Source of the DNA: Bacteroides sp. 51
Lineage (GTDB): Bacteria; Bacteroidota; Bacteroidia; Bacteroidales; Bacteroidaceae
Length of the DNA stretch: 64,000 bases
NCBI RefSeq assembly: GCF_010500965.1
Contig: NZ_QVMI01000009.1
Coordinates: 149,248 to 213,247 of the forward strand
Reading direction: 5' to 3'
In this document: positions 27,647 to 36,724 of the stretch, one piece after another
How the letters are laid out: each line of letters opens with the position of its first letter
How positions within the stretch are numbered: position 1 is the stretch's first letter
Program-made: the position numbers and the translations under genes
The notes under the pieces: generated by a model
What the model was told of the DNA's origin: nothing
Database searches by the model: none
Seen by the model: the letters and a program-made list of their open reading frames with translations, nothing else

Positions 27647-30619
27647 ATGAAACGTATCAAGATTATTTTATTGATGATGGCGCTTTGGGTGCCTGTCTCG
27701 CTTTATTCTTCCGAAAGGATAAAGTATAACTTTAACTCAGACTGGTCGTTGTATGTTGGCGACCTGCCGGATGCTAAAGCCGCGTTTAGTAAGAACAGCA
27801 ACCCGGACTGGAAAAGCATAACCCTGCCACATGCTTTTAATGAAGATGAGGCTTTTAAACTAAGTATCGATCAACTTACGGATACTGTTATGTGGTATCG
27901 CAAGTCGTTCAAACTGCCGCAAGCGGATAAGAACAAGAAAGTTTTTATTGAGTTCGAAGGCGTTCGCCAGGCCGCCGATTTCTATGTAAACGGACATTAT
28001 GTAGGTTTGCACGAGAATGGTGTGATGGCTTTTGGCTATGACATTACTCCTTATTTAAAAGCAGGCAGAGTGAATGAGATTGCGCTGCGGATAGACAACA
28101 ATTGGGAGTACAAGGAACGCGCCACTGATACAAAATATCAGTGGAACAATAAGAACTTCAATGCCAACTATGGCGGTATGCCTAAAAATGTATGGCTACA
28201 TGTGACCGATAAGCTTTATCAAACCCTTCCGCTGTACAGCGGTTTGCAGACTACCGGCGTATATATCTACGCTTCGGATATCCGTGTTAAGTCGCGCCGG
28301 GCGGTGATCAATGCAGAGTCTGAGATACGTAACGAATACAAAAAGAAGCAAACAGTGGCTTACGAAGTAGCCTTGTTTGATAAAGATAATAAGCTCGTAA
28401 CCACCTTTAAGGGTGATGAGTTAACCATCCAACCCGGCGAGACAAAAACCGTAAAAGCCGCTGCCGAAGTATCGGGGTTGCATTTCTGGAGTTGGGGATA
28501 TGGCTATTTATATACCGTACAAACCCGTTTGGTTGTCAATGGAAAGGTGACGGATGAGGTGACCACGCGAACCGGTTTCCGCAAGACCCGTTTTGCCGAT
28601 GGAAAGATCTGGCTGAATGACAGAGTGATTCAGATGAAGGGATATGCACAGCGTACCAGTAACGAATGGCCAGCCGTCGGAATGTCTGTTCCGGCATGGT
28701 TGAGCGATTACTCGAATGATTTGTTAGTGAAAAGCGGGGGTAATCTGGTACGCTGGATGCATGTCACCCCGTGGAAGCAGGATATTGAATCATGCGACCG
28801 CGTGGGATTAATACAGGCCATGCCTGCCGGAGATGCGGAGAAAGACCGGGAAGGGCGGCAATGGGAACAGCGTGTGGAACTGATGCGCGATGCGATTATC
28901 TATAACCGTAACAATCCGAGTATCCTGTTCTATGAATGTGGAAACGAGTCGATCAGCCGCGAGCATATGCTCGAAATGAAAGCTGTGCGCGATATGTACG
29001 ACCCGTATGGCGGACGGGCCATCGGTTCGCGCGAGATGCTTGATATTCGCGATGCAGAGTATGGCGGCGAAATGTTGTACATCAACAAGAGTGCTTATCA
29101 CCCCATGTGGGCGATGGAATACTCGCGCGATGAGGGTTTACGTAAGTATTGGGATGAGTATAGCTACCCTTACCATAAAGAAGGTGCCGGACCGCTTTAC
29201 CGCAATGCACCGGCATTGGATTACAACCACAACCAGGATATGATGGCGATTGAGAACATCCGCCGTTGGTACGACTACTGGCGCGAGCGTCCGGGAACAG
29301 GCCGGCGCGTGAGTTCGGGCGGGGCTAAGATCATCTTCTCCGATACGAATACGCACTTCCGTGGTGAGGAGAATTACCGCCGGAGTGGAGTGGTAGACCC
29401 GATGCGCATTGAGAAAGATGGTTTCTATGCGCATCAGGTGATGTGGGACGGATGGGTTGATGTAGAGAACTACCGTACGCACATTATTGGTCACTGGAAT
29501 TATTCTCCGCAGACGGTTAAGCCAGTTTATGTGGTTTCCAGTGGTGATAAAGTAGAGTTGTTTATCAATGGTAAGTCCAAAGGATATGGAAAGCAGGATT
29601 ATCGCTTCCTGTTTACTTTCGATAATATGGCTTGGGAGAGTGGCAAGATTGAAGCGGTGAGCTATGATGAAGCAGGGAAAGAGGTGAGTCGCCACAGTTT
29701 GCAGACAGCCGGAGAACCCCGCGATATCAAACTGACACTGATTCAAAGCCCCGGCGGATGGGCTGCCGATGGTGCCGACCTGGTATTGGTGCAGGTAGAG
29801 GTGGTAGATGAAGATGGTCGCCGTTGTCCGCTGGCGAACAATGAAATAGAGTTTGCGCTTGATGGTCCGGCTGAGTGGCGTGGAGGTATTGCGCAGGGCG
29901 AGAATAATTATATCTTGTCTAAGGTACTGCCCGTGGAATGTGGGGTGAACCGTGCGTTGATCCGTTCTACTACGGCTGCCGGTCAGGTGAAGTTGACGGC
30001 ACAGGGCAAAGGGCTGAAACCGGCAACACTGACATTGTCGTCGAAGGCGATGGAAGTTAAGGAGGGATTGAGTACCTTTATTCCCGGCAATGAGTTGGCT
30101 GGTCGTTTGGATAGGGGTGAAACTCCGCTAACGGCATCTTATACGGATACGAAAGTAGATATTGCTGTTCGTTCGGCAGTGGCCGGGGCAAATACTAAAG
30201 AGGCGATCAATAGTTTTGATGATAATGAATTGAGCGAGTGGCGCAATGACGGACAGTTGGGCACGGCCTGGATCACGTATCAGCTTGATCGGATGGCGGA
30301 AGTGGATGAGATTTGTATGAAACTCACCGGATGGCGCATGCGTAGTTATCCGCTTGAGATTTATGCCGGAGAGGAATTGATCTGGAGTGGCGACACGGAG
30401 AAGAGCCTGGGGTATATACACCTGAATGTGAAACCTGTACGGACGGATAAAATAACCATCCGGCTGAAAGGAAGCGCAATGGACTCCGATGGCTTTGGTC
30501 AGATTACGGAGCTTGACCCTACGCAGGAACTGGATTTGTTCCGTGCAAAGGATGGGGATAAAGCCGGGAATGAGCTTCGGATCGTTGAGGTGGAGTTCCT
30601 GGAAGCACTGCACTTGTAG
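27647..30619 (+). CDS. GH2 glycoside hydrolase with C-terminal F5/8-type-like module
   Basis: The start is the ATG of MKRIKIILLMMALWVPV, a signal peptide; an upstream GTG/TTG-type extension has no leader character. The GH2 sugar-binding domain is 27-190 (WYRKSFKLP, DFYVNGHYVG), the immunoglobulin-like domain 210-310, and the barrel has acid/base E434 (YECGNES) and nucleophile E491 (WAMEYSRDEG). A GH2 C-terminal domain (LVLVQVEVVDEDGRRCPLAN) precedes a discoidin-like module (about 850-990; INSFDDNELSEWRNDG, WITYQLD). The last codon reads into the palindromic repeat, which supplies TAG. It is co-directional with the GH43-GH42 gene, fitting a side-chain-trimming role. Confidence 0.88.
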   Translation: MKRIKIILLMMALWVPVSLYSSERIKYNFNSDWSLYVGDLPDAKAAFSKNSNPDWKSITLPHAFNEDEAFKLSIDQLTDTVMWYRKSFKLPQADKNKKVFIEFEGVRQAADFYVNGHYVGLHENGVMAFGYDITPYLKAGRVNEIALRIDNNWEYKERATDTKYQWNNKNFNANYGGMPKNVWLHVTDKLYQTLPLYSGLQTTGVYIYASDIRVKSRRAVINAESEIRNEYKKKQTVAYEVALFDKDNKLVTTFKGDELTIQPGETKTVKAAAEVSGLHFWSWGYGYLYTVQTRLVVNGKVTDEVTTRTGFRKTRFADGKIWLNDRVIQMKGYAQRTSNEWPAVGMSVPAWLSDYSNDLLVKSGGNLVRWMHVTPWKQDIESCDRVGLIQAMPAGDAEKDREGRQWEQRVELMRDAIIYNRNNPSILFYECGNESISREHMLEMKAVRDMYDPYGGRAIGSREMLDIRDAEYGGEMLYINKSAYHPMWAMEYSRDEGLRKYWDEYSYPYHKEGAGPLYRNAPALDYNHNQDMMAIENIRRWYDYWRERPGTGRRVSSGGAKIIFSDTNTHFRGEENYRRSGVVDPMRIEKDGFYAHQVMWDGWVDVENYRTHIIGHWNYSPQTVKPVYVVSSGDKVELFINGKSKGYGKQDYRFLFTFDNMAWESGKIEAVSYDEAGKEVSRHSLQTAGEPRDIKLTLIQSPGGWAADGADLVLVQVEVVDEDGRRCPLANNEIEFALDGPAEWRGGIAQGENNYILSKVLPVECGVNRALIRSTTAAGQVKLTAQGKGLKPATLTLSSKAMEVKEGLSTFIPGNELAGRLDRGETPLTASYTDTKVDIAVRSAVAGANTKEAINSFDDNELSEWRNDGQLGTAWITYQLDRMAEVDEICMKLTGWRMRSYPLEIYAGEELIWSGDTEKSLGYIHLNVKPVRTDKITIRLKGSAMDSDGFGQITELDPTQELDLFRAKDGDKAGNELRIVEVEFLEALHL

Positions 30620-30694
30620 GGGCGGTTCGCGAACCGCCCAATATACGGGATGTACAGAAAACTATTATCGGGCGGTTCGCGAACCGCCCCTACG
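30615..30694. repeat. Paired palindromic intergenic repeat, type I
   Basis: Complete element: TGTAGGGGCGG, palindrome, spacer CCAATATACGGGATGTACAG..., inverted palindrome and CCGCCCCTACGG. The TAG at 30617-30619 is the stop codon of the GH2 gene. The GH43-GH42 start lies 16 bases beyond the element, so it fills almost the entire gap between two genes of one operon. Confidence 0.9.
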
Positions 30695-30710
30695 GTATAA
30701 CATAATATAT

Positions 30711-33659
30711 ATGAAAAAACTCTTTTTAACCGCACTTGTACTGTTCGCAGCAACAGTAACATTTGCTCAATCGCAGGTCTACCTATTCTCCTACTTTGTG
30801 GGCAAGAGCGAAGACGGTTTGCATCTGGCCTACAGCTATGACGGCTTGAAGTGGGAAGCCTTGAACAACAATCAATCCTTCCTCAAACCCGAAGTCGGAA
30901 AAGACAAGCTCATGCGCGACCCTAGCATCTGCCAGGGACCGGACGGAACATTCCATATGGTGTGGACATCCAGTTGGACGGACCGTATCATCGGCTATGC
31001 CTCGTCCAAAGACCTGATTCATTGGTCGGAGCAGAAGGCGATTCCCGTGATGATGCACGAGCCTACGGCTCATAACTGTTGGGCGCCCGAACTGTTCTAC
31101 GATGAACCGAGCAAGACGTTTTATATCTTTTGGGCAACCACCATACCCGGGCGGCATAAGGAAGTGGCAACCAGCGAAAGCGAAAAGGGGTTGAATCACC
31201 GCATGTACTACGTCACGACTAAAGACTTCAAGAAGTTCTCGAAGACCAACATGTTCTTCGACCCGGATTTTAGTGTGATTGATGCCGCCATTGTTAAAGA
31301 CCACGACGACGAACTGATTATGGTAGTGAAAAACGAGAACTCCAATCCGCCGGAGAAGAACCTACGGGTAACGAAAACAAGGAACATACAGAAGGGCTTC
31401 CCTGTTGAAGTCTCCGAGCCCATTACGGGCGATTACTGGGCAGAAGGCCCGGCGCCGTTAATCGTTGGCGATTATATATATGTGTACTTTGATAAATACC
31501 GCAATCATACTTACGGCGCGGTACGAACGAAAGACCGCGTGAACTGGGAGGATGTTTCCGATCAGGTTTCTTTCCCTAAAGGCATTCGCCACGGAACAGC
31601 GTTTACGGTGGATAAAAAGGTGCTGGATGCATTGTTGAAACAAACCCCCAACACCTGGTTCAACGATAAGGACCTTACCCTGACAGGCGTCTACTACTAC
31701 CCCGAGCATTGGGACGAAAGCCAGTGGGAGCGCGACTTCAAGCAAATGCGCGACCTGGGCTTTGAGTTCACCCACTTTGCCGAGTTTGCCTGGGCGCAGC
31801 TCGAACCCGAAGAAGGCAAATACGACTTTGCCTGGTTGGATCGCGCCGTAGCGCTGGCCGCCAAGTACGATCTGAAAGTTGTGATGTGTACCTCTACCGC
31901 TACCCCTCCCGTATGGCTGAGCCGCAAGTATCCCGAGATACTGGTCCGCTTGGAAGACGGTACGGTACTGGATCATGGCGCCCGTCAGCACGCCTCCTTC
32001 GCCTCGCCTTTATATCGCGAGCTTTCATACAAAATGATAGAAAAGCTGGCTCAACATTATGGTAATGATCCGCGCATCATGGGCTGGCAGCTCGACAATG
32101 AACCTGCTGTTCAGTTCGACTACAACCCCAAAGCCGAAGAAGGATTCCGTCAGTTCCTGCGTCAGAAGTATGGCAACGACATCAAAGCCCTGAACGACGC
32201 CTGGGGAACGGCCTTTTGGAGCGAGGTGTATGCCTCTTTTGATGAGATCACCCTGCCTAAGACACGGCAGATGTTTATGAACCACCATCAGATACTCGAT
32301 TACCGCCGCTTTGCCGCCCGGCAAACCAATGATTTTCTGGATGAGCAATGCTTGTTAATCCGGAAATACGCCAAAAACCAATGGGTGACGACCAATTACA
32401 TTCCCAACTACGACGAAGGACACATCGGTGGAAGCAAGACATTGGACTTTCAGGTGTATACCCGCTATATGGTGTATGGCGATAACGAAGGCATCGGCCG
32501 GCGGGGCTATCGGGTGGGCAATCCGTTGCGCATTGCCTGGGCAAATGACTTCTTCCGGCCCATACAGGGCACATATGGCGTCATGGAACTTCAACCCGGA
32601 CAGGTGAACTGGGGCAGCATCAATCCGCAACCCCTGCCTGGTGCCGTACGCCTGTGGATGTGGAGTGTGTATGCTGGTGGAAGCGATTTCATCTGCACCT
32701 ACCGCTACCGCCAACCGCTGTACGGAACCGAGCAATATCACTACGGCATTGTGGGCACCGATGGGGTGACCGTCGAACCCGGTGGACGTGAGTACCAGCA
32801 GTTTATCAACGAAATCAAAACGCTTCGCAAACACTACGCGCCCCGCGATGCCAAGCCAGCGGAATATACCGCCCGTCGCACCGCTATTCTGTTCAACCAT
32901 GAAAATGCCTGGAGCATTGACCGTCAGAAGCAGAACCGCACTTGGGACACGATGAAGCACATAGATAAGTATTACCGCACGCTAAAGAGCTTCGGCGCTC
33001 CGGTCGATTTTATCACGGAAGATAAGAACTTCAACGACTATCCCGTAATGATTGCTCCGGCCTATCAGATGGCCGATGAAGCACTGGTGAAACGTTGGAC
33101 GGACTACGTTCGGCAAGGCGGAAACCTGGTATTGACCTGTCGCACAGCACATAAAGACCGTATGGGACGTTTGTTCGAAGCACCTTTCGGCTCATTGATC
33201 GATGCGCTGACGGGAAACAATATGGAGTTTTACGACTTGCTTCTACCCGAAGACCCCGGTATCATTGTCATGGATGGAAAGAAGTACGCCTGGAACACCT
33301 GGGGAGAAATCCTGCTTCCGGGCAAGGACTCTACCCCCTGGGCCACGTATACCGAAGAGTTTTATGAAGGCAAACCGGGCATTACTTTCCGCAAGCTGGG
33401 CAAAGGCACCATCACCTACGTAGGCGTTGATTCTACCGACGGGGCACTCGAAGCCGATGTCTTGAAGAAGCTCTACGCCACATTGAACATCCCCGTAATG
33501 GACCTGCCTTATGGCGTAACAATGGAATATCGCAACGGAATGGGCATCGTACTGAACTACTCCGATAAACCCCACCTGTTTGCTTTGCCTGCAAATGCCA
33601 CAGTGTTGATCGGCGAACAAAACATTCCTACAGCCGGAGTGCTGGTGTTTAAACCTTAG
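30711..33659 (+). CDS. GH43-GH42 fusion glycosidase
   Basis: The start is the ATG opening the signal peptide MKKLFLTALVLFAATVTFAQ; the frame upstream runs through the repeat and is not coding. Residues 22-310 are a GH43-type five-bladed propeller with D70 (MRDPSI), D191 (VIDAAIV) and E245 (YWAEGPAPL) as base, modulator and acid. Residues 322-982 are a full GH42 beta-galactosidase: GVYYYPEHWDESQWERD, acid/base E464 (WQLDNEP), nucleophile E626 (VMELQPG), and the trimerisation-type domain (RQGGNLVLTCRTAHKDRMG). Both halves keep their catalytic residues, so the protein should remove two kinds of linkage, for example galactose and arabinose on RG-I side chains. Specificities are inferred. Confidence 0.9.
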   Translation: MKKLFLTALVLFAATVTFAQSQVYLFSYFVGKSEDGLHLAYSYDGLKWEALNNNQSFLKPEVGKDKLMRDPSICQGPDGTFHMVWTSSWTDRIIGYASSKDLIHWSEQKAIPVMMHEPTAHNCWAPELFYDEPSKTFYIFWATTIPGRHKEVATSESEKGLNHRMYYVTTKDFKKFSKTNMFFDPDFSVIDAAIVKDHDDELIMVVKNENSNPPEKNLRVTKTRNIQKGFPVEVSEPITGDYWAEGPAPLIVGDYIYVYFDKYRNHTYGAVRTKDRVNWEDVSDQVSFPKGIRHGTAFTVDKKVLDALLKQTPNTWFNDKDLTLTGVYYYPEHWDESQWERDFKQMRDLGFEFTHFAEFAWAQLEPEEGKYDFAWLDRAVALAAKYDLKVVMCTSTATPPVWLSRKYPEILVRLEDGTVLDHGARQHASFASPLYRELSYKMIEKLAQHYGNDPRIMGWQLDNEPAVQFDYNPKAEEGFRQFLRQKYGNDIKALNDAWGTAFWSEVYASFDEITLPKTRQMFMNHHQILDYRRFAARQTNDFLDEQCLLIRKYAKNQWVTTNYIPNYDEGHIGGSKTLDFQVYTRYMVYGDNEGIGRRGYRVGNPLRIAWANDFFRPIQGTYGVMELQPGQVNWGSINPQPLPGAVRLWMWSVYAGGSDFICTYRYRQPLYGTEQYHYGIVGTDGVTVEPGGREYQQFINEIKTLRKHYAPRDAKPAEYTARRTAILFNHENAWSIDRQKQNRTWDTMKHIDKYYRTLKSFGAPVDFITEDKNFNDYPVMIAPAYQMADEALVKRWTDYVRQGGNLVLTCRTAHKDRMGRLFEAPFGSLIDALTGNNMEFYDLLLPEDPGIIVMDGKKYAWNTWGEILLPGKDSTPWATYTEEFYEGKPGITFRKLGKGTITYVGVDSTDGALEADVLKKLYATLNIPVMDLPYGVTMEYRNGMGIVLNYSDKPHLFALPANATVLIGEQNIPTAGVLVFKP

Positions 33660-33683
33660 TACACTCGTATCTGCCGGCTCGGC

Positions 33684-33754
33684 ACATGTACATCTCAAGG
33701 CCTTTTACATGTACATCTTAAAAGCCTTGAGATGTACATGTAAAAGGCCTTGAG
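33684..33754. repeat. Inverted-repeat cluster with palindromic core TGTACA
   Basis: ACATGTACATCT occurs at 33684-33695 and 33707-33718 (23 bp apart) and inverted at 33730-33741. A perfect 25-bp inverted repeat (33694-33718 with 33730-33754) surrounds an 11-nt spacer. It lies between the convergent GH43-GH42 and GH28 genes and could serve both as terminator. Confidence 0.88.
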
Positions 33755-33798
33755 AAAGTTTCATATTCTATTTCGGAAAGTACCTGTTTACAGACGGT

Positions 33799-35346
33799 CT
33801 AGTCCATTACAAACAAGATGCTATTTGTAGTATCTCCCTCACGCTTAAACGTAAGTTCACCGGCGATATTGATTTTCACATGATCGAAAGTGATATTCCG
33901 GGCGTCGACCAACAATATCGTACTGTCTTGCGCGGTGATAGTTGAATTCTTGATCGTCAGTCCGTCAACATCCGTAAACTGTGGCAACTCCTTGCAGGTT
34001 ACCTCGCAGTTCTCCATAAATACATTCGCCGCCGGCGATTCGGGGATGCCCGACAGTCGGATGAAATGCTCCGCATTCTCCACAATAATATCTTTAATGA
34101 AGACGTCCCTGAAGTGAGGAGTCAACCGGTCCACCTCCGGAACGGGGTGGCGACTGGCCAGCTCGCCCATAAAGAAAGCACTTCCCAGCATATCCCAGCG
34201 CATTGCCTCTTTGGCATTGATGATGCGGATACGCTCGTAATACAATGAGTCGCCGCCGCCCGCCCTGGTTCTCCGGGTCTTAAAGCGCAACCCTCTTTCC
34301 GTTCCGTCGAACACACAATCGTGCACATACAGATTCTTGATTCCGGCTGCCGTTTCGCTTCCACAGGTCACAGCGCCATGCCCTTCCTTCGACAGGCAAT
34401 GGCGGATAACGATATTCTCGGCAGGCTTGTTCACGCGCAACCCGTCCTCGCTTCTGCCCGCTTTGATCGTATAACAATCGTCGCCATTGGCCAGTGTGGA
34501 GTATTCGATCAGCACATTGCGGGTAGACTCAATGTCGATCCCGTCGCCCGTTGGTATATCTATCGAGTTTACGTTCACTCCGCGGATAATCACGTTCTCG
34601 CAATACATCGGAGCGATGTTCCAGGTCAGCGATCCCTGTATGCGGATGCCCTCTACCAATATATTCTTGCAGTCGATCGGTGCGAAGGTTTTGGGTAGAT
34701 ACATCGTAGCCTGCGGCGAAGAACCATCAAACACGCGCTCTTCCAGAGGCATATCTACCGTAATCTTTTTCAGTTTATGCGCATGATTGTTGTCCCAGAA
34801 CGTTTTGGCAATCTCACAATCCAGCCCCGGGCTCACCAATACACCCCGCCCCGTCAGGGCGATATCTTCCTGCCCGTTGGCATAAATAAACGCTCCCGAC
34901 GACAGGCACTCCGTACCCTCCATGCGGGTAAATACAGCCGGCTGATAATCCTTGATTGCTCCACTGAAGTGCACCTCCGTTCCTTCGGGGATATGAAGAT
35001 TAATCCTGCTTTTCAACTCAATGCGTCCGCTCTTCCATACGCCCGGTCCCAGCTCAACGGTCCCCCCACCGCTCTGGCTAAGGGCATTGATCTGCTGGTT
35101 GATATAATCCGTCTGCATATCCGCCGGAGCATCGCTTAAAGATAGCTTTACGGTCGTCCCGGGGATAACCGGTTTGCTGAGTTGCGGCATCGCAAATGGA
35201 GCCTCAATAGGAGCAATCTCCGCCGGCATGCATGCATCGCCTACCTCGCTGGCCAGAGGCACCGCTTTTGTCGTATTGTCTTGAACAGGTTTGCATGCGC
35301 AAAGCATGAATATAGCCATCAGGCAAAAGAGATTGTTGATCTTCAT
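33799..35346 (-). CDS. Lipoprotein GH28 glycoside hydrolase
   Basis: The lipobox ends at C18 (MLCACKP), followed by a proline-rich linker of about 40 residues and a beta-helix. Active-site residues are D268 (PTGDGIDIES) and D289-D290 (NGDDCYTIKAG), followed by CGSETAAGIKN and RFKTRRTRAGGG. The G-D in place of N-T-D and the TRRTRAGGG loop differ from the other two GH28 proteins of this window, suggesting a different cleavage mode or decoration tolerance. 515 aa is normal. It stands alone on the minus strand, with 232 bases before the next gene, which may hold its promoter. Confidence 0.9.
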   Translation of the reverse strand: MKINNLFCLMAIFMLCACKPVQDNTTKAVPLASEVGDACMPAEIAPIEAPFAMPQLSKPVIPGTTVKLSLSDAPADMQTDYINQQINALSQSGGGTVELGPGVWKSGRIELKSRINLHIPEGTEVHFSGAIKDYQPAVFTRMEGTECLSSGAFIYANGQEDIALTGRGVLVSPGLDCEIAKTFWDNNHAHKLKKITVDMPLEERVFDGSSPQATMYLPKTFAPIDCKNILVEGIRIQGSLTWNIAPMYCENVIIRGVNVNSIDIPTGDGIDIESTRNVLIEYSTLANGDDCYTIKAGRSEDGLRVNKPAENIVIRHCLSKEGHGAVTCGSETAAGIKNLYVHDCVFDGTERGLRFKTRRTRAGGGDSLYYERIRIINAKEAMRWDMLGSAFFMGELASRHPVPEVDRLTPHFRDVFIKDIIVENAEHFIRLSGIPESPAANVFMENCEVTCKELPQFTDVDGLTIKNSTITAQDSTILLVDARNITFDHVKINIAGELTFKREGDTTNSILFVMD

Positions 35347-35578
35347 GTGGATAGAACGTTAATACATTAATAAAGATATCAATAATGACGGCTTCCCACC
35401 CTTTTCGTACTCTCTCTGCCCTGTGTATTTAATGAATAAAGATAGAAAATGATACATATATTATTCGGGGGTAGGAAAATATCTTTATCAGGCACACTTC
35501 CAGTCCAGTCTTCAAAAGAAGCATGGATGTTTTTTCTTTTACTATCCACAGGGAAATCAGACCGTAGTGCCCCGCCGT

Positions 35579-36262
35579 TTACTCTGTGGCTTCCTTCATA
35601 AAGTTATATAGCCATTCCAGTGCTTTGAAGTCTTCTATAATTAAATCGGCAAAGCTTCCCGAGTAAAGTTCCTCTTCGATAGGTTTCACTTTTTCTACCC
35701 AGATTCCCTTCCGTTGAAACCATTGCTGGAAGTATTCAGGCAGGTCATTCGGGAGCGGTCTTTTGTATCCCTCCCCGTTGACGGTATATCCTCTGTCGAG
35801 TACCGTTTCTTGTGTTATCCGCTGAAACTCTTCGGATTCATATATAATGGCATCCCTCAGACTATCCATCACTTTCTTCTTCGGCTGAAACAGACCGAGC
35901 CCTAACGTATAAGAACTCTCTCCCAATTCAAGGAAATAACCGGGAAGGTCTTTCCACTCCTCGCGACTAACAGGGCATTGGAAAGTCATCCACATAAATG
36001 TTTTATAGGGATCTTTATTGTGCGAGAAACGCGTGTCTCTGTAGATTCTGGATATAGCGCGGTGCGCACGCATCTCAAACTCAGCATCAATGTTATACAT
36101 GATAGGGTACAGGGCTTGGAACAATCCCTTGAGTGGATTCAGAAGTTCTGATTCATAGATATGCTTGTGTGCATCGAACCACTCTTTATTATTATTCTCT
36201 TTCAGCTCACTGAAAAACTGGAACGTTTTAGGTGAGAAGCCTTTGAATACCGGATCTTTCAT
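35579..36262 (-). CDS. DUF2461 family protein
   Basis: Cytoplasmic protein of unknown function, about 227 aa. The start chosen (MKDPVFKGF) matches how the family begins; an ATG eight codons upstream (36286) is also possible. Family phrases are FKGFSPKTFQFFSELKENNNKEWFDAHKHIYE, ISRIYRDTRFSHNKDPYKTFMW (read in two parts) and GYFLELG. No signal peptide, membrane segment or sugar-enzyme motif. It is a common housekeeping-like gene and its presence inside a polysaccharide locus looks incidental. Confidence 0.82.
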   Translation of the reverse strand: MKDPVFKGFSPKTFQFFSELKENNNKEWFDAHKHIYESELLNPLKGLFQALYPIMYNIDAEFEMRAHRAISRIYRDTRFSHNKDPYKTFMWMTFQCPVSREEWKDLPGYFLELGESSYTLGLGLFQPKKKVMDSLRDAIIYESEEFQRITQETVLDRGYTVNGEGYKRPLPNDLPEYFQQWFQRKGIWVEKVKPIEEELYSGSFADLIIEDFKALEWLYNFMKEATE

Positions 36263-36380
36263 AATAACTGTTTTTGTGTGCTGCAAATTTAATTAGTTTT
36301 CCTTTATTTCCAGTGAAAACACATGTAAACTGTCAATCTAATATCACTCGTCGAAATCCTCTTAAATACATGTCGTTAAA

Positions 36381-36434
36381 ACTTTCGTTTTTTGCATGCA
36401 AAAAAGGCGTTAATTGCATGCAAAAAACGAAAGT
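36381..36434. repeat. Perfect 21-bp inverted repeat with core TTGCATGCAA
   Basis: Arms at 36381-36401 and 36414-36434 are perfect reverse complements (ACTTTCG, T-run, TGCATGCAA) around a 12-nt spacer. Each arm contains the self-complementary TTGCATGCAA. The region between 36287 and 36724 holds no convincing gene. Confidence 0.85.
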
Positions 36435-36558
36435 ATTATATACCTGGACCAGAAGGCGTATGGAAGGGGGCAGAAAGAGCACCGAGATACTACTAGAATG
36501 CCTACGAGATATCACTGGGATGCCGTAGGCATTTCAACTGCATGGATAAGGGAAGAAA

Positions 36559-36669
36559 AGCGCAGGCAATACCTGAAAAAGACAATACGTTGCGGAATAC
36601 CTATTAATGAATGAAAACCTGTTTAATCAAAACGATTTATGCTTGCCTTTTTATCAGATTGCCTGCGCT
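36559..36669. repeat. Spaced inverted repeat AGCGCAGGCAAT / ATTGCCTGCGCT
   Basis: A 12-bp perfect inverted pair at 36559-36570 and 36658-36669, with partly matching inner flanks (CTGAAAAAG against CTTTTTATCAG). A shorter inverted pair ATGCCTAC / GTAGGCAT lies just before it (about 36498-36532). This may be a small non-coding mobile element or the remains of one. Confidence 0.5.
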
Positions 36670-36724
36670 ACGCAAAAAAACAACTAACTCCTTTTTGTAT
36701 TTATGATCTTGATCTATGTGTGTA

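Noticed and set aside
30489-30710. N-terminal extension of the GH43-GH42 protein
   Set aside because: It reads through the end of the GH2 gene and the palindromic repeat; a perfect signal peptide starts at 30711.
36414-36614. 66-codon + strand ORF
   Set aside because: It runs through inverted repeats, has no homology features and overlaps another spurious frame.
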